Shown one piece after another: positions 35,361 to 44,161 of a stretch of 64,000 nucleotides of DNA. The notes beneath the pieces are model-generated. The model was given only the letters and a program-made list of their open reading frames with translations. It did not search any database and was not told the origin of the DNA. Source of the DNA: Sandaracinus sp. (lineage in GTDB: Bacteria; Myxococcota_A; Polyangia; Polyangiales; Houyiibacteriaceae); NCBI GenBank assembly GCA_002699025.1, contig PABA01000159.1, forward strand, positions 32,095-96,094. Direction: 5' to 3'. How positions within the stretch are numbered: position 1 is the stretch's first letter; each line of letters begins with the position of its first letter. The translations under genes were made by a program, and so were the position numbers.

Positions 35361-36917
35361 TCAGGCGAGCGGCAGGGCGCGGCGGCGCTGCTGCTGCGTG
35401 CGGTCGACGCGGTTGCCGGGGCGGACGATCGCGCGGCGGGGCCGGTCTTCCGGGAGCGCCTCGAAGGCGCCCTTCCAGTGGCGGAAGCGGCCCCCGGCGC
35501 GCACGGCGTCGAGCACGGCGCGCCCCTCGGCCTGGCCGCCCTGCGCGAGCACGTACTCGACCCACGCCCAGCGCGCGCTCGTCGCGCGCAGATCCACCTT
35601 ACCCTTCACGCCGCGGCGGAGCCGCTTGAGCCGCCGCTCGACCACGTCGATGCCGGCGAAGGGCGCGCCGTCGAGGGGCGTGTTTCGCTTCGCGCAGAAG
35701 GGCGCGATGCCGAGCGAGAGGGGCACGCGCTTCGCGAGCTGGAGCGAGAAGGCGATCAGCTCGTCGATGTCTTCCTCGGTCTCCTCCGGGAGGCCGACCA
35801 TCATGTAGAGCTTGAGGCGCTTGAAGCCGTGCGCCCGCGCGAGCTCGGCCGCCCGCTCGAGCACGTCCTCGCGCGCGCGCCGCTGCACCAGGTCGCGCAG
35901 GCGCTGGCTGGCTCCGTCGGAGGCCGTCGTGAGCACGGTCTGGCCGCCGCGCCGGAGCGCCGCCAGGAAGCGGTCGTTCAGCCGGTCGGCGCGGAGCGAG
36001 GAGAGGCCGACCTCGCGCCCCGAGTCCACGAGGCGCTCGACGATCTCCGTGATCTGCGGGTGGTCGGTCGTCGCGGCGCCGACGAGGCCCACGCGCTTGG
36101 CGTGGTCCGGCACGAGCCCGACGACCCGGTCGGCGTCGACGGTGCGCATGCCGCCGTTCGTCGAGCGCCGCATCACGCAGTAGCTGCAGCCGCGGTGGCA
36201 GCCGCGCTCCGGCTCGATGAGGAACATGTCCCGCAGCTCGGTGTGGGGCGTGACGATCTGCGAGCGGGCCGGGAGGAGCGCGTCGTCGCAGCGGGCCACC
36301 GGCGGCATGGCGTCGCCGTGGAGCGCAGGGACCCAGGCGCTGGGCACGGCGTCGGCGAGCGCCCGGAGCGCCTGGTCCTTGCGGCCCGGGCCGAGCGCGA
36401 AGAGCACGTCCAGGGCCTGGTGGAGCGTCTCGTCGGCCTCGCCCATGAGCACCGCGTCCACGTAGGGCCCGAGCGGGAGCGGGTTCGAGAAGGTGAGCGG
36501 GCCGCCGGCGAGCACGAAGGGGTGGCGGTCGTCGCGCTCCTCGGCCAGGGCCGGGAGCCCCGCGAGCTCGAGCACCTCGATGACGCCCGCGAGCTCGATC
36601 TCGTAGGCGACGCTGAGGCCGATGACCGGGTAGCCGCCGACCGGCTTCTCGGCCTCGTAGGTCACGAGCGGCGCGCGGCTCGCCTTCCAGCTCGGCACGT
36701 CGTCGGGCAGGAAGGCGCGATGGGCGGCGCGCCCCGGCGTCTCGTTCACGGCCCGGTAGAGGCTCTGGAAACCGAGCGAGGACATGCCCGCCGCGTAGGG
36801 GCTCGGGTAGAGCAGGCAGAGCTCGTCGGGCGCCTCCTTCACGAGCGTGCCCGTCTCCGCCGCGCGGCGTTCGCGCAGGAGATCACGGGGCTTGGAGCTG
36901 CGTCCGCGGCGGGCCAC
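35361..36917 (-). CDS. B12-binding-type radical SAM protein
   Basis: This 518-residue protein has an N-terminal cobalamin-binding-like region (about 30-210, YPSPYAAGMSSLGFQ, YPVIGLSVAYEIEL, LMGEADETL). A radical SAM core follows, with the iron-sulfur motif CHRGCSYC at about 238-245 and later LKLYMMVGLPEETEEDI. The arrangement matches the TIGR03960-like/YgiQ-like group; the substrate is not known. A short Arg/Gln-rich tail ends it. Its start is 33 bases from the end of the CDF gene on the same strand. Confidence 0.85.
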   Translation of the reverse strand: MARRGRSSKPRDLLRERRAAETGTLVKEAPDELCLLYPSPYAAGMSSLGFQSLYRAVNETPGRAAHRAFLPDDVPSWKASRAPLVTYEAEKPVGGYPVIGLSVAYEIELAGVIEVLELAGLPALAEERDDRHPFVLAGGPLTFSNPLPLGPYVDAVLMGEADETLHQALDVLFALGPGRKDQALRALADAVPSAWVPALHGDAMPPVARCDDALLPARSQIVTPHTELRDMFLIEPERGCHRGCSYCVMRRSTNGGMRTVDADRVVGLVPDHAKRVGLVGAATTDHPQITEIVERLVDSGREVGLSSLRADRLNDRFLAALRRGGQTVLTTASDGASQRLRDLVQRRAREDVLERAAELARAHGFKRLKLYMMVGLPEETEEDIDELIAFSLQLAKRVPLSLGIAPFCAKRNTPLDGAPFAGIDVVERRLKRLRRGVKGKVDLRATSARWAWVEYVLAQGGQAEGRAVLDAVRAGGRFRHWKGAFEALPEDRPRRAIVRPGNRVDRTQQQRRRALPLA

Positions 36918-36950
36918 GACCGGGCAGTATGGCGGCGGGGCCGGGGAGCG

Positions 36951-37946
36951 TCACGCCGAGCCCGCTGGGAGCGCGGCCTTTGGGCTCGCCTGGGGCGGCG
37001 GCCAGCGCGTCCGAGGGGCGCCCTCAGGCGGCGCGCCGGCCGGCGAGGCCTCGGGCGTCACGTCCGGCTCCGGATGGACGACCACGTCGACGACCTGCGG
37101 CCACTCGCTGCGGATGGCCTCGCTGGCGCGCGCGACCGCCTCCCCGGCGGCCACCAGCGAGAGGTGCGGGGGCAGGCGGAGGCGGAGATCCATGAACACG
37201 GCCGAAGGCGTGCCCCGCGTGCGCACGGCGTGGGCCGAGACGACCGGCGGGACGGCCTCGACCACGCGCCGCACCTGCTCCGGCGGCACGAGCGCGACGT
37301 CGGCGAGGTAGGCGGCGTTGTCCCGGAGCACGTCCACGCCCGCCTTGCCGACGAGCACGGCGACGACGAGCGCGGCCACCACGTCGAGGCCCGGCTGGCC
37401 GAGCCAGGTGAGCGCCGTCGCGAGGAGCACGCCCGCCGTGACGTAGCAGTCGGCGCGCGTGTGACGCGCATCCGAGGCGAGGAGCGTGCTGCCGAGGCGC
37501 TCCGCCGCCCGGGCCTGCCAGCGAGCGACGCCCAGGTTGATGGCGAGCGTGCCGAGGAGCACGGCGAAGGCGCCGCCGCCGACGCGGGGGAGCACGGCCC
37601 GGCCGTCCGAGAGCCGCACCACCGCCTCGCTCCCGACCTCGGCCGCCAGGAGCAGGAGCGAGACGCCGAGCGCGACCCCCGCGAAGGCCTCGTACTTGCG
37701 GTGACCGTAGGGGTGCGTGGCGCTCGGCGGCCGGCAGGCGATGGCGAGACCCCCGAGCGCGACCAGCGAGGCGAAGCCGTCCGTCAGGCTGTGGTAGCCG
37801 TCCGCCTCGATGGAGAGCATCGCCGCGACGCGCCCGTAGCCGATCTTCGCCGCCGCCACGACGAGGTTCAGGCCGAGGGCCGCGAGGAGCACCCGGCGCA
37901 CGCCCGCGTCCCGGGCGTCCTCCCCCCGGAGACCCACTCCGTCCAT
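36951..37946 (-). CDS. cation diffusion facilitator (CDF) family transporter
   Basis: This protein of about 331 residues is read from ATG 37946 (GTG 38036 is an alternative, but the extra 30 residues look non-coding). Six helices are followed by a cytoplasmic C-terminal domain (about 230-300). The first metal site is D-x3-HSLTD in EADGYHSLTD; the second is ARHTRADCYVT with HxxxD. CDF pumps export Zn, Fe, Mn or similar divalent ions with protons. The ZIP and iron-sulfur genes lie upstream on the same strand. Confidence 0.88.
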   Translation of the reverse strand: MDGVGLRGEDARDAGVRRVLLAALGLNLVVAAAKIGYGRVAAMLSIEADGYHSLTDGFASLVALGGLAIACRPPSATHPYGHRKYEAFAGVALGVSLLLLAAEVGSEAVVRLSDGRAVLPRVGGGAFAVLLGTLAINLGVARWQARAAERLGSTLLASDARHTRADCYVTAGVLLATALTWLGQPGLDVVAALVVAVLVGKAGVDVLRDNAAYLADVALVPPEQVRRVVEAVPPVVSAHAVRTRGTPSAVFMDLRLRLPPHLSLVAAGEAVARASEAIRSEWPQVVDVVVHPEPDVTPEASPAGAPPEGAPRTRWPPPQASPKAALPAGSA

Positions 37947-38028
37947 CGCGCCGCCGGGGTCCGGAGCGTTGGCTTCTCGACGCGAGCGGCCGGGAACCAC
38001 GGCCCAGCCCGCGAGCGGGTCTCCGCCC

Positions 38029-38672
38029 TCAGCCACGGGCCGGCTCCGGAGCGCGCCCCAGCTCGTGGGCGAAGACGTGGAGGAGCACGCCGGCGACGAA
38101 GGCCTGGGCCGCGGCGAGGGCCGGCCCCTCGGGGAGGTGCCCGTGGCTGAGGGCGAAGCCGGCGACCGTGCCCCCGGCGATCAGCACCAGCGCCCGCCGG
38201 CCGCGGCCACGCTCCGCTTGGCGAGGAGGCCCCAGAGGCCGGCGGCCACCGGGAGCCGATGCAGGACGACGGCGAGGCCCATGGCGTGCTCGTGGTGCCC
38301 GTGGCTCTCGTGCCCGTGCCCGTGCCCGCCTGCCTCGCCCAGCCCGAGGGCCACTCCGTCGATCAGGGCGTGCGCCGCGAGGCCCAGCACGGCGACGCCG
38401 AGCCAGACGGAGGAACGCGCCCAACGGGCCTCGACGACCCGCTCGGCGGCGGCCGGCAGGGCGAAGCCGACGGCGGCGACGACGAGGGCGATCGCGCCGC
38501 AGGCCTCGAGGCACTCCGGCAGGACGTGGCCCAGCACCAGGAACGCGACGGCGCCGAGCACGGCCCACTGGAGGATGCGGCGCCCCCCCGGGGTGCGGCG
38601 GAGCGCGGCGTGCAGGAGGGGACCGGCGGCGAGGGCGAGGAGGCTGGCGGCGAGGAGGGCGTGGGGTTGCAT
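38029..38672 (-). pseudogene. ZIP-family metal transporter interrupted by a frameshift
   Basis: From ATG 38672 a 163-residue product has ZIP helices, GHVLPECLEAC, HALIDGVALGLGEAGG, a His-rich loop (GHGHGHESHGHHEH) and LHRLPVAAGLWGLL. It then stops at 38181. The frame one base back continues as GRRALVLIAGG, HLPEGPALAAAQAFVAGVLLHVFAHEL and ends at 38029. Joined, about 213 residues make a complete small ZIP-like permease. One added base near 38200 within GCGGCCGGCGGG restores it. It may be a mutation or a GC-rich sequencing slip. Confidence 0.75.
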
Positions 38673-38735
38673 GGGTCGATCTCCGGGGGTGGCGGGACGG
38701 GCGGTGGGGTCGGACGGGGGCGCCTCGCGGCGCGC

Positions 38736-39818
38736 TCAGGACAGGACGGGGAGGCGGCGACGCTCCGCCCGCGGCGCCGGCTCGGGGGCCCGGCGCGCTC
38801 CGCGATCGAGGCGGCGGAGGAGCACGACCGTCGCGATCACCGGGATGGCGAAGGCGACCACGCGGCTCGCGCCGGGCAGCAGGCGGAGCGTCGGGGCCCC
38901 GGCGAAGAAGTAGAAGGTGTTGAAGGCCGCGAAGCTCGCGAGGGCGAGGACGCGGTGGCGGCGCCGGCGCGCGTCCGGCACGGCGCGGGCGAGGGCGCGC
39001 TCGAGGCCATGGAAGAGCAGCGCGCTCAGGGCGGAGCCGGCGAGGAGCGTGAGGGGCGCGGCGACGAGGGCCGGGACGCTCGGCGCGAACGCGAAGCCCG
39101 GGCCGAGGAGGAGCTCGGCGCTCATCGGCGCCTCGGTCCAGCGCCCGTCGAAGTAGGCCTCCCAGGTGCCGGCGCGGAGCGCGTAGTAGGCGTAGAAGGC
39201 GAAGACGAGGCCGGGGAAGGCGTAGAAGACGAGACGGCGGTCTGCGCCGGCGAGGCCGCGCTCGTAGGCGCGCTCGCGATCGAGGTCGGCGCAGCCCTTC
39301 GCGCAGCCGGTGCAGGGAGCGCAGCCGGAGGCGGCCCGCTCGGGGCGCGCGACCGCGGGCGCGGCGTCGGTGTAGATGCGCTCGACGACGCCGACCGGGC
39401 AGGCGTGGTGGCAGAAGCTCCGCCCACCGAAGAGGAGGTTCAGCGCGAAGGCCGCGAGGCCGAGCCCGCCGAGGAAGACGCCGAGGGCGAGGGGGTCGCC
39501 GTTGGTGCCGACGAGGCGCAGGGCGAGGCAGGTCAGCAGCACGGCGAAGGAGGCGCGGAGGCCGAGGCGGCGCCAGCGGGCCGGCACGCGACGACGGCCC
39601 CGATGAAGACGGGCGCCGAGGGCGCCGACGGCCGCGATCGGACAGGCGCGGCGCCAGGCGTGGAAGCCCGCGAGGACGATGCCCGCGGGGACCAGGGGCA
39701 TGATGACGGTCCAGAAGAGGCGCGGGCCGACCGGGTGCGCGACGACCAGGGCGAGCGTGGCCCCGTACCCCGCGAGGAGCACGGATCGGGCGCGGCTCGG
39801 TGGGCTCTCTCGGCGCAT
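38736..39818 (-). CDS. membrane 4Fe-4S protein, NapH/NosR-like
   Basis: This 360-residue protein is read from ATG 39818. It has about eight or nine helices. A cysteine-rich loop at about 135-185 contains FCHHACPVGVVE and CAPCTGCAKGC, together two 4Fe-4S-like motifs of polyferredoxin membrane proteins. A WRRACPIAAVG motif on an earlier helix end resembles the CxxxCP of the NapH/RdxA group. It may move electrons across the inner membrane; partner and direction are unknown. The ZIP gene lies 63 bases downstream. Confidence 0.75.
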   Translation of the reverse strand: MRRESPPSRARSVLLAGYGATLALVVAHPVGPRLFWTVIMPLVPAGIVLAGFHAWRRACPIAAVGALGARLHRGRRRVPARWRRLGLRASFAVLLTCLALRLVGTNGDPLALGVFLGGLGLAAFALNLLFGGRSFCHHACPVGVVERIYTDAAPAVARPERAASGCAPCTGCAKGCADLDRERAYERGLAGADRRLVFYAFPGLVFAFYAYYALRAGTWEAYFDGRWTEAPMSAELLLGPGFAFAPSVPALVAAPLTLLAGSALSALLFHGLERALARAVPDARRRRHRVLALASFAAFNTFYFFAGAPTLRLLPGASRVVAFAIPVIATVVLLRRLDRGARRAPEPAPRAERRRLPVLS

Positions 39819-40321
39819 GGCTCGGCTCGGTGGTCTCTCTCCGGTGCGCGTCGCGCAGGTCTCCATCGCGACGGCGCACCACGCCCCGTCGCCCGCCGCG
39901 CGGAGGCGGCGTACGTCCGCCGTCGCCCTCGGCCGGCGCGGTGTTCGCGCCGCGGGCTTCGGCTCCCTCTGCTCTTCTACGGGCGGGCGGTGAGAAAGAT
40001 CTCCCGACCGCTGAATCTCTCGCCCGGTCCCTCGTCCGACAGCGTCGACGCGCCAGGGTTCCCGGGCCCCTCATCCCATGGACACGTGCTCGCCGCGATC
40101 ATTGGGCCGCGTCGCGCCGTCCCTCTCCTCTCCTCCATGTCTCGGGCCGCGCGCGACGGCTCGGCGCTCGGAGGAGCAACGCCCGTTCCCGCGCGCTTTC
40201 GCGGGCGATCCCCGGGGGCCGTCCGCCGGAGCGTGTCCCCTTCGCCGCGCTGGCCGCGTCCCGGACGACACGCCGCGCGCGCCGGCCGCAGCCCCGCGAG
40301 CGACCCGCGCGCCTCGGCGAG
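39819..40321. other. intergenic region without a supported gene
   Basis: About 500 bases between the iron-sulfur gene start and the flavin dehydrogenase stop. No open frame looks protein-like. A loose inverted repeat (GTGCGC ... GGCGCAC, about 39844-39881) is present. The promoter of the CDF-ZIP-FeS genes would be here. Confidence 0.5.
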
Positions 40322-41494
40322 TCAGCCGAGGATCATCGACTCGCTGAGCAGCTCCCCGCTCTCGTAGCGGCGGAGGTTCCAGCGTTCGAAGAGCTCCTCG
40401 TCTTCGCCGTGCAAGAGGTGCCGCGCGATCTTCTTGCCCATCACCGGCGCCATCATGAAGCCGTGGCCCATGAAGCCGCAGGCGAGCACGAAGCCCTCGA
40501 GCGCGTCCACGCGGCCGACGAGCGGGTTCCCGTCCGGCGTGATGTCGTAGAAGCCCGCCCATTGGCGGAGCACGCGCACGCCGCCGAGCCGCGGGATGGT
40601 CCGCGTGAGCTCCCTCGCGTAGAGCCCGAGGAAGCGCAGCGAGCTCCGCTGGTCGTAGCCGCTCGGCACCTTCTCGTTCGAGATGCCCCCGACGATCTCG
40701 CCGCGCATGGACTGGCTGCAGTAGAGGCCGGTCGCGAGATCGGCGACGAAGGGGCGGAGGAAGGGCTTGAGGGGCTCCGTGGAGCAGATCTCGTGGCGGT
40801 GGGGCCGGTTCGGCAGGTCGATGTCGACGAGCCTCGCGACCTCCGGGCTCCAGGCGCCGGCCGCGTTGATGACGAGCGGCGCGCGGATGCGCTTGTCCTT
40901 CGTCGCGACGCCCGTGACGCGCCGCCCGTCGGTCTCGATGGCGACGACCTCGGTGAAGGGAAAGATGCCGACCCGCTGCTCGGCGCAGCCGCGGGCGTAG
41001 CCCCAGACGAAGGGCCAGGGGAAGACGACGGCGTCCTTCGGGTTGTAGCTCGCCGCGACGACGTCGCGCGTGTCGACCACGGGCGCGAGCTTCTTCACGC
41101 CGGCCGCGTCGATGAGCTCGGTCGGCAGGCCGTTCGCGCGCTGCAGCGCCACGCTCGCCTCGAGCTGGGCGGCCCGCTCCTCGCTCCGCGCGAGGAAGAG
41201 GTAGCCCGCCTGCCGGAACCAGACGTTGATGCGCATCGTCGTCGCGAAGTCCGCGCAGATCTGCAGCGACTCGCGCATGAGGCGGATGTTGCGCTCCGTC
41301 GACCACTGGGCGCGGACGCCGCCACCGTTGCGGCCGGAGGCCCCGCTGCAGAGGTAGCTCCGCTCGAGCACGACGATGCGCCCGGCCCCCTCGCGGGCGA
41401 GGTGGTAGGCGATGGAGAGGCCCATGATGCCGCCGCCGATGACGACGACCTCGGCCTCGTCGGGCAGGTCGTGGGCGCCGTGGGTCGTGCGCAT
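40322..41494 (-). CDS. FAD-dependent oxidoreductase, sarcosine oxidase beta / HcnC type
   Basis: This 390-residue DAO-fold flavoprotein is read from ATG 41494, whose last base is shared with the stop of the upstream gene (TGATG). VVVIGGGIMGLSIAYHLA is the FAD loop, and GASGRNGGGVRAQWS and GFMGHGFMMAPVMGKKIA are typical of SoxB-like and HcnC-like subunits. These oxidise secondary or primary amine carbons (sarcosine, proline, glycine, opines). With the next gene it forms a two-subunit enzyme. Confidence 0.85.
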   Translation of the reverse strand: MRTTHGAHDLPDEAEVVVIGGGIMGLSIAYHLAREGAGRIVVLERSYLCSGASGRNGGGVRAQWSTERNIRLMRESLQICADFATTMRINVWFRQAGYLFLARSEERAAQLEASVALQRANGLPTELIDAAGVKKLAPVVDTRDVVAASYNPKDAVVFPWPFVWGYARGCAEQRVGIFPFTEVVAIETDGRRVTGVATKDKRIRAPLVINAAGAWSPEVARLVDIDLPNRPHRHEICSTEPLKPFLRPFVADLATGLYCSQSMRGEIVGGISNEKVPSGYDQRSSLRFLGLYARELTRTIPRLGGVRVLRQWAGFYDITPDGNPLVGRVDALEGFVLACGFMGHGFMMAPVMGKKIARHLLHGEDEELFERWNLRRYESGELLSESMILG

Positions 41495-43122
41495 CAGGCG
41501 CCCTCCCCGTCGTCGACGAGGCGCGCCAGCTCGGCGAGGGGCACGGGCCTGAGCGGCGGCCGGGGCGTGATCGGCGCGTCGGCGACCTCTCCGCCGAGCG
41601 CCGCCAGCGCCCGGGCACAGAGGGAGACGCACTGCTTGCCCTGGCACCAGCCGGTCGCGAAGCCCGTGTAGCGCTTGGCCGCCTCGAGGTCGCGATGACC
41701 TCGCGCGACCGCCTCCTCGAGCTCGTGGAGCGTGACGTCCTCGCAGCGACAGACGACGACCTTGTCCGACGCCGAGCGCGGGAGCGCGCCCCGCTCGGCG
41801 GGCGCCGGGGACGGGCGCTCGGGCGTGAAGGCTGCGGGCACCTCCCCCCGCGCGACCCGCGCCGCGCCGCGTCCGGCCTCGCGCGCCTGGCGCGCGGCGC
41901 CCTCCCCCACCCGGCCCGTGCAGCGGCCGGCCGCGAAGACCGCTGGGTGCGCCGTGCGCCCGTGCTCATCGGCCGCGACGAGGAAGCCCCGGCCGTCGAA
42001 GCGGAGCCCGGCGCCGGCCTGGCCCGCGAGCACGTAGGCCCCCGTCGGAGGCGCCGCGCTGACGACGGCATCGCAGGCGTGCTTGGTCTCGCCCACGCGC
42101 AGGTAACGCACGCTCGGGCGCCCGCCGACCGCGTCCACGCCGCTGGCCTCGAAGGGGCCGAGGGTCTCCGCCCCTGCCGCCTTCAGGCGCGCGGCCGCCC
42201 GCTCGAGCTCGGGCCCGGCGCCGACCAGCGCCACCCGCTGGCCGACGAGCACGCCGGCGTCCAGGAGGCGGAGCGCCGCCCGCGGCGAGAGCACGCCCGG
42301 GCGGTCGTTCCCGGCGAAGGCCTCCGCCCCCGCGAAGGCGCCCGTGGCGACCACGAGCGCGCGGGGTCGGAGGCGGATCAGGCCGCGCGCGTCCTCGAGC
42401 AGGACCCAGCGGACGGGCTCGGCGGGCTCGGGCTCGCCGGTGGTGAAGCCGAAGCCCACCTCGTCGAAGACGCCGACGGCGAGCGTGCCCTCGCGCACCT
42501 CCACCGGTGGGCCGGGCGCCGGGACGCCCTCCCCTCGCGCCGCCGCGGCCGCGCCGAGCTGCTCCGCCTCCACGAGCCACACGGAGGCCCCCTCGCGGGC
42601 GGCTGCGTTCGCCGCCTCGAGCCCGCTCCGGCCGCCGCCGATCACCAGCACGTCGACGCGGGCGTCCCGGGGAGCGATGGGCGCGCGGGCGCCGTCGGGG
42701 ATCGTGCCGACGCCGGCGACGCGCCGCGCCACCTTCTGCATGACCCGGTTCACCGGGCCGAAGCGCGTGAACATGTGGTGGTGGTCCATCCCCTCGGGGA
42801 AGAACCAGTCCGTCAGCGCCAGGACATCCGCGCGCACCGTGCCGAGCACGTTCTGGGTCTCGACCTCCATGCCCGCGCGCGCCTCGGCCTGGCAGGTCAT
42901 GACGTTCGGCACGCCGTCGACGCGCATCAGGCAGCCGTCGCAGCGCCCCTCGAAGCACGCCGGGCCGCGCGGCCGGTGGTACTTCACGCTGCGGCCGAGC
43001 AGCAGCCGCCCGGCGGCGACGAGCGCGGTGGCGACGCTCTCGCCGCGCTCGGCGAGCACCTCCTCGCCGTCGACGGTGAAAGCGACCGGGTCGCGGAGCT
43101 CCTCGAGGCGGCGCGGCGGCAT
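41494..43122 (-). CDS. 2Fe-2S/FAD dehydrogenase subunit (HcnAB or SoxA-like fusion)
   Basis: This 542-residue protein has three parts. An N-terminal 2Fe-2S ferredoxin-like domain (about 10-95) holds CFEGRCDGC and a later cysteine (VMTCQAE). A FAD/NAD domain (about 155-430) holds VLVIGGGRSGLEAANAAAREG. A C-terminal BFD-like iron-sulfur domain (about 455-515) holds CRCEDVTLHELEEAV and GWCQGKQC. Separate HcnA and HcnB, or LhpF and LhpE, carry these domains; sarcosine oxidase alpha has them fused plus a GcvT domain, missing here. The electron acceptor is probably the respiratory chain. Confidence 0.85.
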   Translation of the reverse strand: MPPRRLEELRDPVAFTVDGEEVLAERGESVATALVAAGRLLLGRSVKYHRPRGPACFEGRCDGCLMRVDGVPNVMTCQAEARAGMEVETQNVLGTVRADVLALTDWFFPEGMDHHHMFTRFGPVNRVMQKVARRVAGVGTIPDGARAPIAPRDARVDVLVIGGGRSGLEAANAAAREGASVWLVEAEQLGAAAAARGEGVPAPGPPVEVREGTLAVGVFDEVGFGFTTGEPEPAEPVRWVLLEDARGLIRLRPRALVVATGAFAGAEAFAGNDRPGVLSPRAALRLLDAGVLVGQRVALVGAGPELERAAARLKAAGAETLGPFEASGVDAVGGRPSVRYLRVGETKHACDAVVSAAPPTGAYVLAGQAGAGLRFDGRGFLVAADEHGRTAHPAVFAAGRCTGRVGEGAARQAREAGRGAARVARGEVPAAFTPERPSPAPAERGALPRSASDKVVVCRCEDVTLHELEEAVARGHRDLEAAKRYTGFATGWCQGKQCVSLCARALAALGGEVADAPITPRPPLRPVPLAELARLVDDGEGA

Positions 43123-43249
43123 CGACGAGACCGTATCGAGGCCGGGCGGCTCTTCGACAGCCCCCGCCCTGAGAAAGCTCCCAGCTCGCTCCCGGCCGGT
43201 CGCCGGAGCAGATCGCCCCGGCCCGGACTCGGCACGGATCGCCGCGCCC

Positions 43250-44161
43250 TCAGAAGAGGACGCCCGGCTGGTCTTCGGGCGGGCCCTCGGGCGTCTCCTC
43301 CTCGCCCTCGCCCTCGCCGCCCTCCGCCTCGGCCGGCTCGGGGAGCTCTCGCGGCGTCAACGCGAGCTCCACCTCGGCCGCGCCGTCCTCCCCGAAGCGC
43401 ACCTCGGCGGTCGCCTCCTGGAAGAGCGGATGCCAGGCGTGCACGACGATGGGCACGTCCCGCGGCACGCCCTCCAGCGCGAAGGCGCCGTCCGCCTCCG
43501 TGAGCGTGTGGAGCGGGTGGTAGCCGACGATCACGTCGGCCCGGCCGCAGGGCGCCGCGAAGGCGCACTGCACGGCCTGCACGCCGGCGCGCTCGAGGGG
43601 GATCTCCCGCGGCTCCCCCTTCATCAGCACCTGCATGAAGGACGCCTCGCCCATGCGCGGCAGGAAGGGATAGTCGTCGTCGTTCGCCAGCACGAGCACG
43701 TCGCCCTGGGTCGCGGAGACGACGGGCGGGTCGAGCCGGCAGCGCCGGATCGTCAGCTCGCGCCGCGCCGGCTCCCACTCGCCGAGCGCCGCGTAGAAGG
43801 CGTCCCGCTCGGGGCTGGTCACGGTGACCATCACGCGCCCGAGCCCCCGCCCCGTGTCGGCGAGGCTCACGGGCTCGAGCTCCCCCCGCTGCGGAGGGGG
43901 GCAGTGCGCCGGCCGATCGGCGTGGGCGCCGCCCTCGACCATGGCGCGCGGATAGGCAGGCAGCTCGGCCCCCTCGGGGAGCCGAACCACTCCGCGGAGG
44001 ATCCCGCGCGGTCCCGGGGGGGCCTCGGCGGTCGCCTCGGGCTCGACCTCTTCGGTCTCCGCCGCGGACGAGCCCGGACGCTCCCCGCAGCCGTCACAGG
44101 CGGAGACGGCCGGCGCCAGCGCGAGGAGGAGGAGCGCGGCCCTCGTGCGCCGCGCCCCCAT
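43250..44161 (-). CDS. lipoprotein with plastocyanin-like and carboxypeptidase-regulatory-like domain
   Basis: This 303-residue protein is read from ATG 44161, sharing one base with the nuoN stop. The lipobox is VSAC, followed by CDGCGE and an acidic linker. The body (about 50-275) resembles the cupredoxin/CarboxypepD_reg composites found in cytochrome and methylamine-type operons: VSATQGDVLVLANDDDYPF, then VGYHPLHTLTEADGAFALEGVP. A Glu-rich tail closes it. Copper binding is not evident. It seems the last gene of the nuo operon. Confidence 0.6.
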   Translation of the reverse strand: MGARRTRAALLLLALAPAVSACDGCGERPGSSAAETEEVEPEATAEAPPGPRGILRGVVRLPEGAELPAYPRAMVEGGAHADRPAHCPPPQRGELEPVSLADTGRGLGRVMVTVTSPERDAFYAALGEWEPARRELTIRRCRLDPPVVSATQGDVLVLANDDDYPFLPRMGEASFMQVLMKGEPREIPLERAGVQAVQCAFAAPCGRADVIVGYHPLHTLTEADGAFALEGVPRDVPIVVHAWHPLFQEATAEVRFGEDGAAEVELALTPRELPEPAEAEGGEGEGEEETPEGPPEDQPGVLF

